A DNA stretch of 64,000 nucleotides from Carpediemonas membranifera (taxonomy: Eukaryota; Fornicata). The position numbers were made by a program, and so were the translations under genes. How positions within the stretch are numbered: position 1 is the stretch's first letter; each line of letters starts with the position of its first letter. Of this stretch, positions 46,032-54,686 are shown one piece after another. Location of the stretch: positions 744,001-808,000 of the forward strand of contig JAHDYR010000007.1 in assembly GCA_019828565.1 (NCBI GenBank). Reading direction: 5' to 3'. The notes under the pieces are model-generated. The model was not told the origin of the DNA, did no database searches, and saw nothing but the letters and a program-made list of their open reading frames with translations.

Positions 46032-46324
46032 CTACCTCTGCTTGTTGTACTTGGTGATGAAGGGGTGCTCAAGCACGGCCTGCAGGCTGAGTCGCTTCGA
46101 CGCCATTGACCTGCACAGCTTGCTGATCAAGTCCTTCGCCTCGGCCGACACATACGCCGGCATCGGCGGGAGCTTGACGTTGCAGATCATCTCATATGTC
46201 TTCTTGTACTCCTCGGCGAGGAAGGGCGGGTCTCCCACAAGGAACTCGTAAAGCATGACACCCAGGGCCCAGGTGTCGACCTTCTCGTCGTATGACTGGC
46301 CCTTGACCATCTCGGGCGGTGTTG
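46032..46324 (-). pseudogene. Aurora-like protein kinase, C-terminal fragment
   Basis: The frame TPPEMVKGQSYDEKVDTWAL, then GVMLYEFLVGDPPF, AYVSAEAKDLISKL and RLSLQAVLEHPFI is the C-lobe of an Aurora-type kinase from the PE motif to the end, with a proper stop at 46032. Nothing before TPPEM matches a kinase: the ATP-binding lobe, HRD and DFG are absent and the homology stops at ~46324. It is a 5'-truncated relic, probably moved here with the neighbouring fragments. Confidence 0.78.
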
Positions 46325-46500
46325 ACTCACGATCAGATTCGTTGAGACCCGATCAGAGAAAAGTCTGAGTGCACACGCGGGTTCGCACGATCCCGTCTGT
46401 TGCCGTAACACCGGCCATGCAGCGTGGATTGAGTGGCCCTCCACTCCTCACGGGTGTTGGGTCACCCTGTCGCTCCTCGCCTGGCCGACAGCCAAGGAGG

Positions 46501-47770
46501 TCAACCCGAGCACAGCAAACTGGCGCCTTTACAATACTTGGGCATGACGAGCTTCTTGCCCGAGTAGATGGGGAAGAAGTCGCTCTCGCCGTAGTTCTCG
46601 ATCTTTGGCATCGCCTTGAGCGTCGCCATGTCCTCGGCGGAGATCTCGAAGTCGACGTCGGCGTTGTTCTTCATGTGCGCCGGGTTCGCCGTCTTGGGCA
46701 GGGCGACAAGGCCGAGCTGGAGCACGTGGCGGATGGCGAGCTGGGGCACCGAGACGCCGTACTTGCCATCGCGGCGAGGCTCTCGTTCTTGAGGAGCTCG
46801 CCGTGGCCGACGGGCGGGTACGCCTCGTCAACGATGCCGTTGTCCTTGCAGTACTGGATGAGCTCGAAGGGCGTGTTAGTCACGTGCGCGAGGATCTGGT
46901 TGACCATGGGCTTGACGGTGCAGTGGTCGATGATGTTCTTGACGCCCTCGACCTGGAAGTTTGAAAGGCCGATCGCGCGGACCTTGTAGGCGTCCTCGCG
47001 CGCCACGCCTCGCGGTTGCCCTCGGCGAAGGTCAGGCTCGCCGAACTCAGTCCAGGCTGGGGGCTGTGGATGATCATGAGGTTGATGTAGGTGCCCATGA
47101 CCTCGATCGACTTCTCGATCACCGCGACTGCCGCGTCGTACGTCTTGATCTCGGCGGCGAGCTTGTCCTGGACGAAGAGCTGCTCGCGGGGACGCTGCAC
47201 GTGCGGACAGCGGGGGGCCGTCTGCGAGGATCGAGCGGGCGCGGTCGAGGAGAACTTGTGCGGTCGGAGCGAGAGGGGGGATCTCTGAGAGCATGGCGAT
47301 GAGGGATTCGAGCATAGTAGTGTCAGCTGGTGGAGAATGCGACCCTGCATTGCGAATTGAGTGCATATTCTCGTGGAAGTGCCTGGAGTAGGCATGAGCG
47401 AGGAGACTGGGGATGTCTCCGGGGATCCTGGCCGTAGCGGCGGTGGAAAGCTGATATGCGGCGATCAACGCCGCTTTGACGTCAACTGGCACAGAAATTG
47501 GAGCGTCCATGCTTCTAAGCGCTCAGTCTGCTCGTCGCTATCTTGTGCTGGAGTCGGGACTCGCCGACCCCCGCCGGCTGACATGCTGCGGACGCCGAGC
47601 CCGACGCCCTCCTCGTTGCCGTAGACCTGGGCTGAGACGATGTGGCGGTAGCCCATGGCGACGGCGGCCTTGACGGCCTCAGCGGCGTCGGCAATCATCC
47701 AGGTGCCGAGCCCGAGCTTCGGGATGGCGTTGCCGTTAGAGAGTGTGTATTTATGTTCGAGGATGCTCAT
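46501..47770 (-). pseudogene. Aldo-keto reductase pseudogene split by an RCC1-like fragment
   Basis: The N-terminal part (47770..47587: MSILEHKYTLSNGNAIPKLG, LGTWMI, QVYGNEEGVG) is separated from the rest by foreign sequence (about 47586..47205). The remainder (47204..46501) continues as REQLFVQDKLAAEIKTYDAA, LMIIHSPQP, VRAIGLSNFQVEGVKNIIDH, PQLAIRHVLQLGLVALPKTA and ends MPKYCKG. At least four one-base frameshifts occur in this part, for example around IIHSPQP and after SLAAMAS. An intact gene would have been an NADPH-dependent aldo-keto reductase of ~280 aa. The pattern is an AKR interrupted and then decayed. Confidence 0.82.
47205..47510 (-). pseudogene. RCC1-like gene N-terminal fragment (copy of 11800..12105)
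   Basis: Identical start to the gene at 10471..12105 (ATG 47510, MDAPISVPVDVKAALIAAYQ) up to ILADGPPLS, then a sharp switch at 47205 into the AKR body. Part of segmental copy B. It cannot make a propeller. Confidence 0.85.
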
Positions 47771-47920
47771 TTGCTATCTTCTGTGCTTCTAGATCTCTTG
47801 ATCATCACATCACCAACGTCGCACGCACTTCACGAAATCAACTGATGCCCGAGGCGAGCGACGCGTGATCGGCCGACCCGCGCCAGACAGAGCTAGGCAA
47901 AGTGCTTTACAAACGTAAAC

Positions 47921-48710
47921 TTAAACGGCAGTGTAGCCGCCGTCGATGGGGAGGGCGATGCCGGTGACGTACGAGGCCTCCTCGCTGGCCAGGAAGATGG
48001 CGCCGGGATTGATCTCGCCCTCCTTGCCCCAGCGGAGCATGGGGACGGAGGCCTTGCAGTAGTTGTCGAACATCTCGGTCTCCATGAAGTCCTCGGTCAG
48101 CTCGGTGGTGAAGAAGCCGGGGCAGATGGCGTTGCACGTGATGTTGTACTTGGCGAGCTCGGCAGCGACGGCGCGGGTGAAGTTGATGACGCCACCCTTG
48201 GAGGCGTGGTAGGCGGGGGCCTCGAGGACCTTGTTGCCGACCAGGCCGTAGATGGACGCGATGTTGATGATGCGGCCGTAGTTGTGCTTCTTCATGATGT
48301 TGCCGAAGGCGCGGGTCACGAGGAAGACGGACTTGAGGTCGACGTCGATGGTGAAGTCCCAATCCTCGTCGGTCATGTCGAGGCAGCCGCCGTTCTTGCT
48401 GGCGCCGGCGTTGTTGACGAGGATGTCGACCTTGCCGAACTTCTCCTCAGCGGCCTTGGCGGCGGCGTTGACGGACTCGGTGGACGTGACGTCGCACTTG
48501 ATGCAGAGGCTCTCGGCGTTGTACTTCTCCTTGAGGATCTTGGCGAGGGCCTCGCACTTCTCCACGCGGCGGGCCATGAGGACGAGGGCGGCGCCCTGCT
48601 GGGCAAAGGAATCAGCCATCTGCGTAAGGGGCGCTGCGGTGACAAACCTGGTAGCCGAGGCCGGAGGAGGCGCCAGTGATAGCAACAACACGGTTATCGA
48701 AGCGGAACAT
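47921..48710 (-). CDS. Short-chain dehydrogenase/reductase, copy 3
   Basis: Exons 48710..48648 and 48619..47921; 253 aa, same protein as copies 1 and 2, with TGASSGLG, NNAG, the Ser in IASIYG and YHASK intact. It is the third complete, apparently functional gene, embedded between pseudogenes. Substrate unknown. Confidence 0.9.
48620..48647 (-). other. 28-nt intron of SDR copy 3
   Basis: GTTTGT...CCTTACGCAG, one G shorter than in copy 1. Confidence 0.88.
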
Positions 48711-49197
48711 GGATGTTTGGGATAGTTTCACGAAGCGGTGAACAAGTGGAGACGATTGGGGGCCCTTACGTCCATAGCGTATCGCATCGCATCTTCGAAC
48801 GCGAATCAAGATGCAGAGTTTGACGAAGGCAGAAAATCGGGCGTAATTTCGCCGTCACGAGCGGCATGCCCTGAAAACAGCGCAGCTCAGCTCCCAGAGG
48901 CATCAATCAAATTCCGCAGTTTATGCATCAGCCTTAGCCTGCACTTTTCCATCGATTACAACGTGACGTTTCGATTCTGCGCGCATAAACTGCACCAACT
49001 AAACTGCGCGGTGTTTGGAATGGGAATTCGGATGGGAAGTGGAGGATGTTCGAGGATTGCTGTAATCAGTACATGCAATGCTGCTCAGATGATGCAGACA
49101 GGCGGCTGAGGCATCGTCCTGGGCAATGGTCAGCATGATCGTTGCCACAAACTGCACATTTATACAAAGCACCGCCAGCCACTCCAGCGGCCCCCTC
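48711..49197. other. Intergenic spacer, duplicate of 13307..13793
   Basis: Almost exact copy of the spacer in segmental copy A; no gene seen. Confidence 0.5.
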
Positions 49198-50913
49198 TCA
49201 CTCCTCTGAAGCCGCCAGGTAGTCGCCGATCTCATCCTGCACGGCGATGCACTTCTCGATGGCTCTGATGTAAACGATCGGATAGTGGTGAAGCACGCAC
49301 GCCTTATGGACGATGATTCGACCAAATGACTCGTTGTCCACGTCATGGGCGAAGAGATACTCCTTCCCCAGCCCAGCTAGCCGGCCCATCGTCTCCGTCA
49401 GGGGGTTCTGGAGGATCTCCCGGACCGGGAAGGGCTCGTCGACCCCGGGAGCCTGGGGCGAGGGGTGCCCCGCCTCCCTGTACGCCTCGACTCCGCGCCG
49501 CAGGGCCTCAGCGTCGGCCTTGGCCAGCCCGCTGATCCTGATGGCCCGGCCGGCGGGCAGGAGCGGGGCGAGGTGCAGCGATTCGTGCGTAACATGCTCT
49601 TTCTCGACATGCAGCTTCGCTTGTAACCGGCCACAACACCCACAGAACGGCAGCGCTAAAAAGAGCCGGACGATCCAGCTGCGTTGGTGTCGGGTCGTGA
49701 CCTCGACCTCCTCACCGTCACTCGCGTCACTCTCCTCGTCTGTCTCGCACTCGCATGTGTCTCCCAGCGCCCTCTCCTGCATCCGTATTGTCTTCCTCTT
49801 CAAGTGGCTGTGGATCATCTTTTCGAGTCGAAGCTGGAGCCCACCATCAGCGAGGGTTGGAGATCGATCGAGGAGGCTGGTGACGTCCTCTGCTAGGAGT
49901 TGAAAGGACTGGTAGGAGAGGCGCGGGACGATGTCTGTGCTGGTGGCGAGGGACGTGACGATCTCCTTGCTGCGATCGACCAGATCGGCGCTGAACACGC
50001 TGGGGCAGGCGAAGGCGAAGCAGCGCACGTTGAACTCGTCCTTCAGCATCATCGCAAGAATGGAGCCAACGCTGCCGCCGAGCGAGTGCCCAGTGATCGT
50101 CACAGGGTAGTCTGCCCCCCTCACCGCCACCACGCGTCGCAGCTCATCCCGGATCTCGTCCACAATGTTCTCCGCTGTCCGCAGCATCCCCTTGTGGCAC
50201 TGCCCGCCCATGAAATCTGACGCACTCGCCACGAGGTCCGTGATGGCGTCGCACACGTAGTATGTCCCCCGCAACGAAATGACAATCTCCTCTTTGACCT
50301 TGTGGTCTAGAATGAAGTAGGCGCAGCGGAATGCCTCTTGCTTATCGGGAAATGACATGACGAGAATGTCGTCGCTGGTGCCAGTGGTGTGGGCGTCAAC
50401 GAGCAGAGCAACGTGCTCAGAAAAGGACCCCTTCGCCCATTTTGTGATTACCGAGGCGCTTTCGGTTATTACACCATCATCGCTGCTTCGTTCGACGTCG
50501 CACTCGGCGTAGAGGTAGCTGGTCGGCCCGTACGATGCCACTGAGAAGATCAAGTTGTCATAGAGGTCAAGAAGAAGCTCTCGGGGGATTAGCTGTGATG
50601 AAATTGGCTCGGGACATTTTGGACTCTTGAATCGATCTGGATCGAGCTTCTTGAGCTCGAAAAGGGCATATGCCACAGCTTCCGGAGGGATGCTGAGATC
50701 TTCGAACAGCGAAGCGAAAGTATCAATTACTTCTGGAATGGCACTTAGTCCAATCCGTTTGAGCGTCTCCATCAGGAGGATGTCATGGCGAGAAAGATGC
50801 TTAAAAGTGCGCGCTCTTGTCCTGGAAGGCCGGGGGTACACAGTTGTCGAAGACTCCGCTCTCACTTGCTGTAGCAGCTGTGGTTTCATTCTCGCAGTGA
50901 AAGCTATCGTCAT
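49198..50913 (-). CDS. Class-3 lipase, paralog 2
   Basis: 571 aa from ATG 50913. Same fold as paralog 1: IVISLRGTYYVCDAITDLVA, nucleophile elbow GHSLGGS, ACPSVFSADLV, TDIVPRLS, and the C-terminal APLLPAGRAIRISGLA extension. The linker between core and extension is different: it contains an acidic stretch (ETDEESDASDGEE) and a hydrophobic, Cys-rich segment (VRLFLALPFCGCCGRL) that could anchor or be acylated at membranes. Predicted DAG/phospholipid lipase. The first ~55 residues are unrelated to paralog 1. Identity to paralog 1 is confined to sharply bounded blocks. Confidence 0.82.
   Translation of the reverse strand: MTIAFTARMKPQLLQQVRAESSTTVYPRPSRTRARTFKHLSRHDILLMETLKRIGLSAIPEVIDTFASLFEDLSIPPEAVAYALFELKKLDPDRFKSPKCPEPISSQLIPRELLLDLYDNLIFSVASYGPTSYLYAECDVERSSDDGVITESASVITKWAKGSFSEHVALLVDAHTTGTSDDILVMSFPDKQEAFRCAYFILDHKVKEEIVISLRGTYYVCDAITDLVASASDFMGGQCHKGMLRTAENIVDEIRDELRRVVAVRGADYPVTITGHSLGGSVGSILAMMLKDEFNVRCFAFACPSVFSADLVDRSKEIVTSLATSTDIVPRLSYQSFQLLAEDVTSLLDRSPTLADGGLQLRLEKMIHSHLKRKTIRMQERALGDTCECETDEESDASDGEEVEVTTRHQRSWIVRLFLALPFCGCCGRLQAKLHVEKEHVTHESLHLAPLLPAGRAIRISGLAKADAEALRRGVEAYREAGHPSPQAPGVDEPFPVREILQNPLTETMGRLAGLGKEYLFAHDVDNESFGRIIVHKACVLHHYPIVYIRAIEKCIAVQDEIGDYLAASEE
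49394..49572. repeat. Lipase identity block 1 (partner of 13990..14168)
   Basis: See 13990..14168; identical over ~179 bp with abrupt ends. Confidence 0.8.
49912..50250. repeat. Lipase identity block 2 (partner of 14466..14804)
   Basis: See 14466..14804; ~339 bp with only two or three differences. Confidence 0.8.
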
Positions 50914-51208
50914 TTGGCATTGGAGTCCTGGGGTCTGAACACCAGGAGACAGCCTCTGCCCGTGCTGGGCATACGCAAGGAAGAGACACCTTCAACTACC
51001 AAGGTGTGCTCTTCATCGCCACTCCGTAAGTCGGGGCGGGTCAAGCATCAACAAGAACGGCCATTCCTGGCATCAGTGCGTCTGCCGGGCAGGGCCACGT
51101 GCGCAAACCACTGCCGCTCAACTCACCCAAGACGGCCGTTCCCCAGTCCTCCTGCATAATCTGCACCTTCTTTTGGTTTTTCGTTCGCTTCCTCATTCAA
51201 GCATCTGA

Positions 51209-53591
51209 ATGGATAGCGAAGAAATTGCAGCAGTATTTAACAAGCTAGCTTCAGTAAAGAAGCTTACCGACTATGACGAGCCGCTTCACTCATTAACTAA
51301 TCTGTTTGTCCACCCATTCTCCGAAATGGCACTAACACAGTTCTCTTGCGGACGAAGTCAAGGTCGAAATCAGCCACAATATATCATATGTCAAGATCCT
51401 CGTCGATATTCTGAAGAAGTCCGTCGAGGCGACCAAAACACCACCCTCGCTCAAGAACGTCCTTCGCGTCATCACCAACATCTCCGTGAACGAGCAGAAC
51501 CGCGTCCACATCCGCAAACTCAACGGTGTCGCCTATGTCCTCCAGGCGCTCACCTCCAGCGACCACGAGACGATATGCTTTGCCCTCGCGGCCGTCATTA
51601 ACCTCACTTCCGACCGAGTCTCGGCGACGGCCTTCCGCTCATCCGGCGGGCTCAAGTCTATCGTCAAGGTGTTTCAGAATGCCAACAACAACCAGTCCCT
51701 GGTGCGCTATGCCCTCCGGTGCGTCTGCAACCTCGCGTCCATCGACCCAGACCGCGCCTTCCTCGCGGAGGTCGGCCCACTCGTCCACGCGGCCATTAAG
51801 GCGACCGAGGACCCCGATTCCCTCATATACGGGCTCGGGGCCCTCCTCCATCTGCTCCAGCACGTCCCCGCGGAGGCAGCCAGCCTAGTGGGCCTTGACA
51901 CCACGATGTTCAAGCTCATGAGGACCCAGTCTGACTCGAGGATGATCAGATACGCCATCGCCGTGACCAACATCATCGCCCAGCAGCCCTGGGCCGCAGA
52001 GTCGTTCCGAGCTGGACTGATTAAGGCGTACAACAGCCTCACAGACGTTGAGGACCCTAAAGTGCGCGCTGCAGTGTGGCAGGGCCTAGTTGCCCTCGCA
52101 AGCACCCCCCTCCCGTCCAAGGGGAACAGCGCCGAGCTGATGCAGGCGAACGAGCGTGCCCGCAAGGCCGAGCTCGAGCTAGAGATGGCCAGGAAGCGCC
52201 CCGCAGCCAACCCCGACGCCAGCGAACGGGTGGCCATTCTCGAGGCTGAACTGGCCGCCCGGGACGCCAACGGGAGCGACCAGGAGAATGTCTTCACCGA
52301 GCAGATCAGGGTCTTCGCGGCGGCCGTCAAGAAGTACAAGGCCCAACGCCAGCAGGCCGTGGCAGACATGGAACTCGCGGTGCAGCAGAGAGACACGGCC
52401 GAGGCCACTGTGGTCGGGCTCAAGTCTGAGAAGGAGAAGCTCGAGGGCCGCGTCGCAGACCTCAAGTCAGAGTTGGTGCAGTTTAAGGCAAACTCAGACC
52501 AACTGCATGCCCAGTCATCGGACGCCACGGCCAAGATCAAGCTCCTGCAGCAGGAGCTCGACACCGTGTCTGTAGGCGACAATATTTCGGCACTTCTCGA
52601 GGAGATCAAGACGCTTACCAGCCAGCTTGAGATGGTACGCACTTCTCTCCGGCAAAAGGAGGAGGAGAACGCTAAACTGCGTGACTCCGTCGCCGCAGCG
52701 GAGGCAGAGGCGAAGTCACATGCCGCCAAGCTCGAGCGCGCCGAGCAGACGAAGGGCGACAGCCGACAGGTCATCACCGACCTCAAGGCCGAAGTCGCCT
52801 CTCTTCAGGCCCAGCTCGAGTCCGCCAACGCCCGCGTGACCGTTCTCGACCAGGAGGTGACGATCCGAGACCGTGACCAGCCCGCCCTCGAGGCCAGTCT
52901 GAGGGAGCGCATTGCCGCCCTGGACGGCAGCGTGGCCGTGCTCAGAGGCGAGCTGGCTGCTGCACGGGTCGAAGCTGACGCTGCTAGGGCAGACCGGGCG
53001 GAGCTTGAGGCCGAGACGAGCGGATCGGCCAAGGCAATCGAGGCCCGCGAGGCAAGGATCACTGTGCTGAAGCAGGACCTCGAGGCTGCCAAGGCTGAGT
53101 GCGCCCGGTTGCGGCAGGAGACGGTGGACGCGGGGGAGCGCGTGACACACCTCGAGCGGGAGGTCAGCGCCGTCTCGAAGGGCGTAGACGCTGGTGTTGT
53201 CGCCGAGGAGCGTGCCGAGGCCCTTCAGCAGAAGCTCATGGCTGCCGCGAAGAGGGAGGCTGAGCTCCACCAGCGCGTCTCTGCGCTCGAGGAGGAGGTC
53301 GCCACGCATGCCGCTGAGCTCCAGCAGGTCAAGGGCAGTGTCTCAGCTTCCCAGGACAGGACCTCGGAGCTCCGTGCTGAGCTCGCCGCGACGCACAGTC
53401 AGCTCAAGGAGGCGTCTGCCCTCGAGACTGAGGCCTCTGCCAAGATCCGCGAGCTGCAGGCCGAGATCACGGTCAGGGACCAGCAGGAGCGGAAGATGCG
53501 GGCCCAGCTGGACATGTTCCTGAAGTATTCTGATGTGTTCCTCGGTGATGACGCGGACTCCTTGATGAAGGACGCCGTGGCCGGTCTTTGA
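51209..53591 (+). CDS. Armadillo-repeat plus coiled-coil protein, two exons
   Basis: Exons 51209..51303 and 51341..53591 give 781 aa. Residues ~30-300 form armadillo/HEAT-type helices (SLKNVLRVITNISVNEQNRV, FALAAVINLTSD, LVRYALRCVCNLASIDPDRA, MIRYAIAVTNIIAQQPWAAE). From ~310 to the end is an almost continuous coiled coil rich in Ala, Glu, Lys and Arg (AELELEMARKR, LKSEKEKLEGRVADLKSELV, LEREVSAVSKG). A globular ARM head followed by a long rod is the plan of the Golgi tether p115/Uso1, but the specific p115 head motifs are not evident, so other ARM-rod scaffolds remain possible. Confidence 0.78.
51304..51340 (+). other. 37-nt intron of the ARM/coiled-coil gene
   Basis: Starts GTTTGT and ends GCACTAACACAG, very close to the Giardia-type branch/acceptor. 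Splicing restores a Leu codon (CT|T) and the ARM frame. Confidence 0.82.
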
Positions 53592-53742
53592 GCCGAGCCG
53601 CGGCTTAAATTGTACCAGTATTAGTGTTGGTAGATGTAGTTTAGTGAGTGTAGTTGGTTGCTGCGGTCCATTGTGCCAGATTACGTGATTCGACTCCTGC
53701 GGAGTTGCCTGGCCAGCCACATTGAAGTTTGTCAAGATCAAG

Positions 53743-54405
53743 ATGTCTGATGCGCCTACACTGTCATTGGAGGTTCCATTGGACATAGATAACAATGAAT
53801 CGGCGTACAATATGAGCGATAGAGTTCACATCTGTCGCACTTCTTCGCAATCGAATCGATTGGATCTCCACGAAGCCCCCAAGAACTATGGCGTGGTAGT
53901 TCCTCACATATTCCGCTCTTCGTGCCCTACAGATGCCAACCTCTCATTCCTGGCGGCCAATGATCTCTCAATGCTGCTTCCGCTCACGCCCGAGATCATG
54001 TCCCCGGTGCCCTCGGCGATCCGCCTCCCTGCTGCCCGGGAGCTCTACTGCCTGCCTTCCACCAAGTACTGCCAGCCCGACAAGAAGCTCTATTCCGTGG
54101 TGATCGCTTCAGTCAAGTTCATTCTCCAACATCAGGAGCCCCTTCTCCTCCACTGCAACAGCGGACGTCACCGCACAGGCGTCGTCATCGGATGTCTCCG
54201 CCGGGTCATGGGCTGGTCTATGAGCGCCACCTTGGCGGAGTACCGCATGTTTGCCGGGAGGAAGACCCGGCTCCACGACATGCATCTCATAGAGCTCTTC
54301 GACCCTGCCAGCATCGACGTGGCATCTCTTAATCTGCACCCATGGTTCCAGACGTACTTTGACGTCCTCAAGGAGCTCACGCCGATTTCTGGCGTGTTCA
54401 AGTGA
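53743..54405 (+). CDS. Atypical dual-specificity phosphatase of the Siw14/PFA-DSP family
   Basis: 220 aa from ATG 53743 (frame continues upstream only to TTG). It opens into the family block APKNYGVVVPHIFRSSCPTD and the N-terminal strand/helix LSFLAANDLSMLLPLTPE. The active-site loop is HCNSGRHRTG (Cys and Arg of CX5R present), and a general-acid loop should lie around LPSTKYCQPDKK. Plant and fungal PFA-DSPs hydrolyse inositol pyrophosphates at the 5-beta phosphate, so inositol-phosphate signalling is the best guess. The N-terminal ~45 residues are unstructured. Confidence 0.85.
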   Translation: MSDAPTLSLEVPLDIDNNESAYNMSDRVHICRTSSQSNRLDLHEAPKNYGVVVPHIFRSSCPTDANLSFLAANDLSMLLPLTPEIMSPVPSAIRLPAARELYCLPSTKYCQPDKKLYSVVIASVKFILQHQEPLLLHCNSGRHRTGVVIGCLRRVMGWSMSATLAEYRMFAGRKTRLHDMHLIELFDPASIDVASLNLHPWFQTYFDVLKELTPISGVFK

Positions 54406-54686
54406 GAGACATGGCGGGATGAAGTTCATGTCTGCCCCTGGCTTGAGTGCCATTGCACGCGTTATATTCTTTAAACAATCGATTTTGTCGCGGGTTGGCT
54501 TGCCTGCGGTGCTTTGCTATTTGGCCAGATGTCAATCATGGCCATTTTGGCGAAATGGGGGCATCAGACTGATGTGGCCATGTACATCGTACTCCATGAT
54601 ACCATCCTCAACCCTCGCACCAGGAGACGATCTCCGGGCTGGGTCAATTCGAGATCCGCCTCAACGAAACTGGCGACAAAACCTTG
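54406..54686. other. Intergenic, possible additional 5' exon of the MROH1 gene
   Basis: The MROH1 exon-1 frame is open back to about 54598 (GLGQFEIRLNETGDKTL precedes ATG 54687) without an ATG, so an upstream exon may exist. I could not find a convincing donor. Confidence 0.35.

Larger units (their letters stand above)
47205..49272. repeat. Segmental duplication, copy B (2.07 kb)
   Basis: Direct, near-identical copy of 11800..13868 containing the RCC1-like 5' fragment, AKR N-terminus, SDR copy 3, spacer and the last 75 bp of lipase paralog 2. The left breakpoint falls in the middle of a coding sequence (RCC1-like to AKR), so copy B or the junction was made by recombination. Confidence 0.9.
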
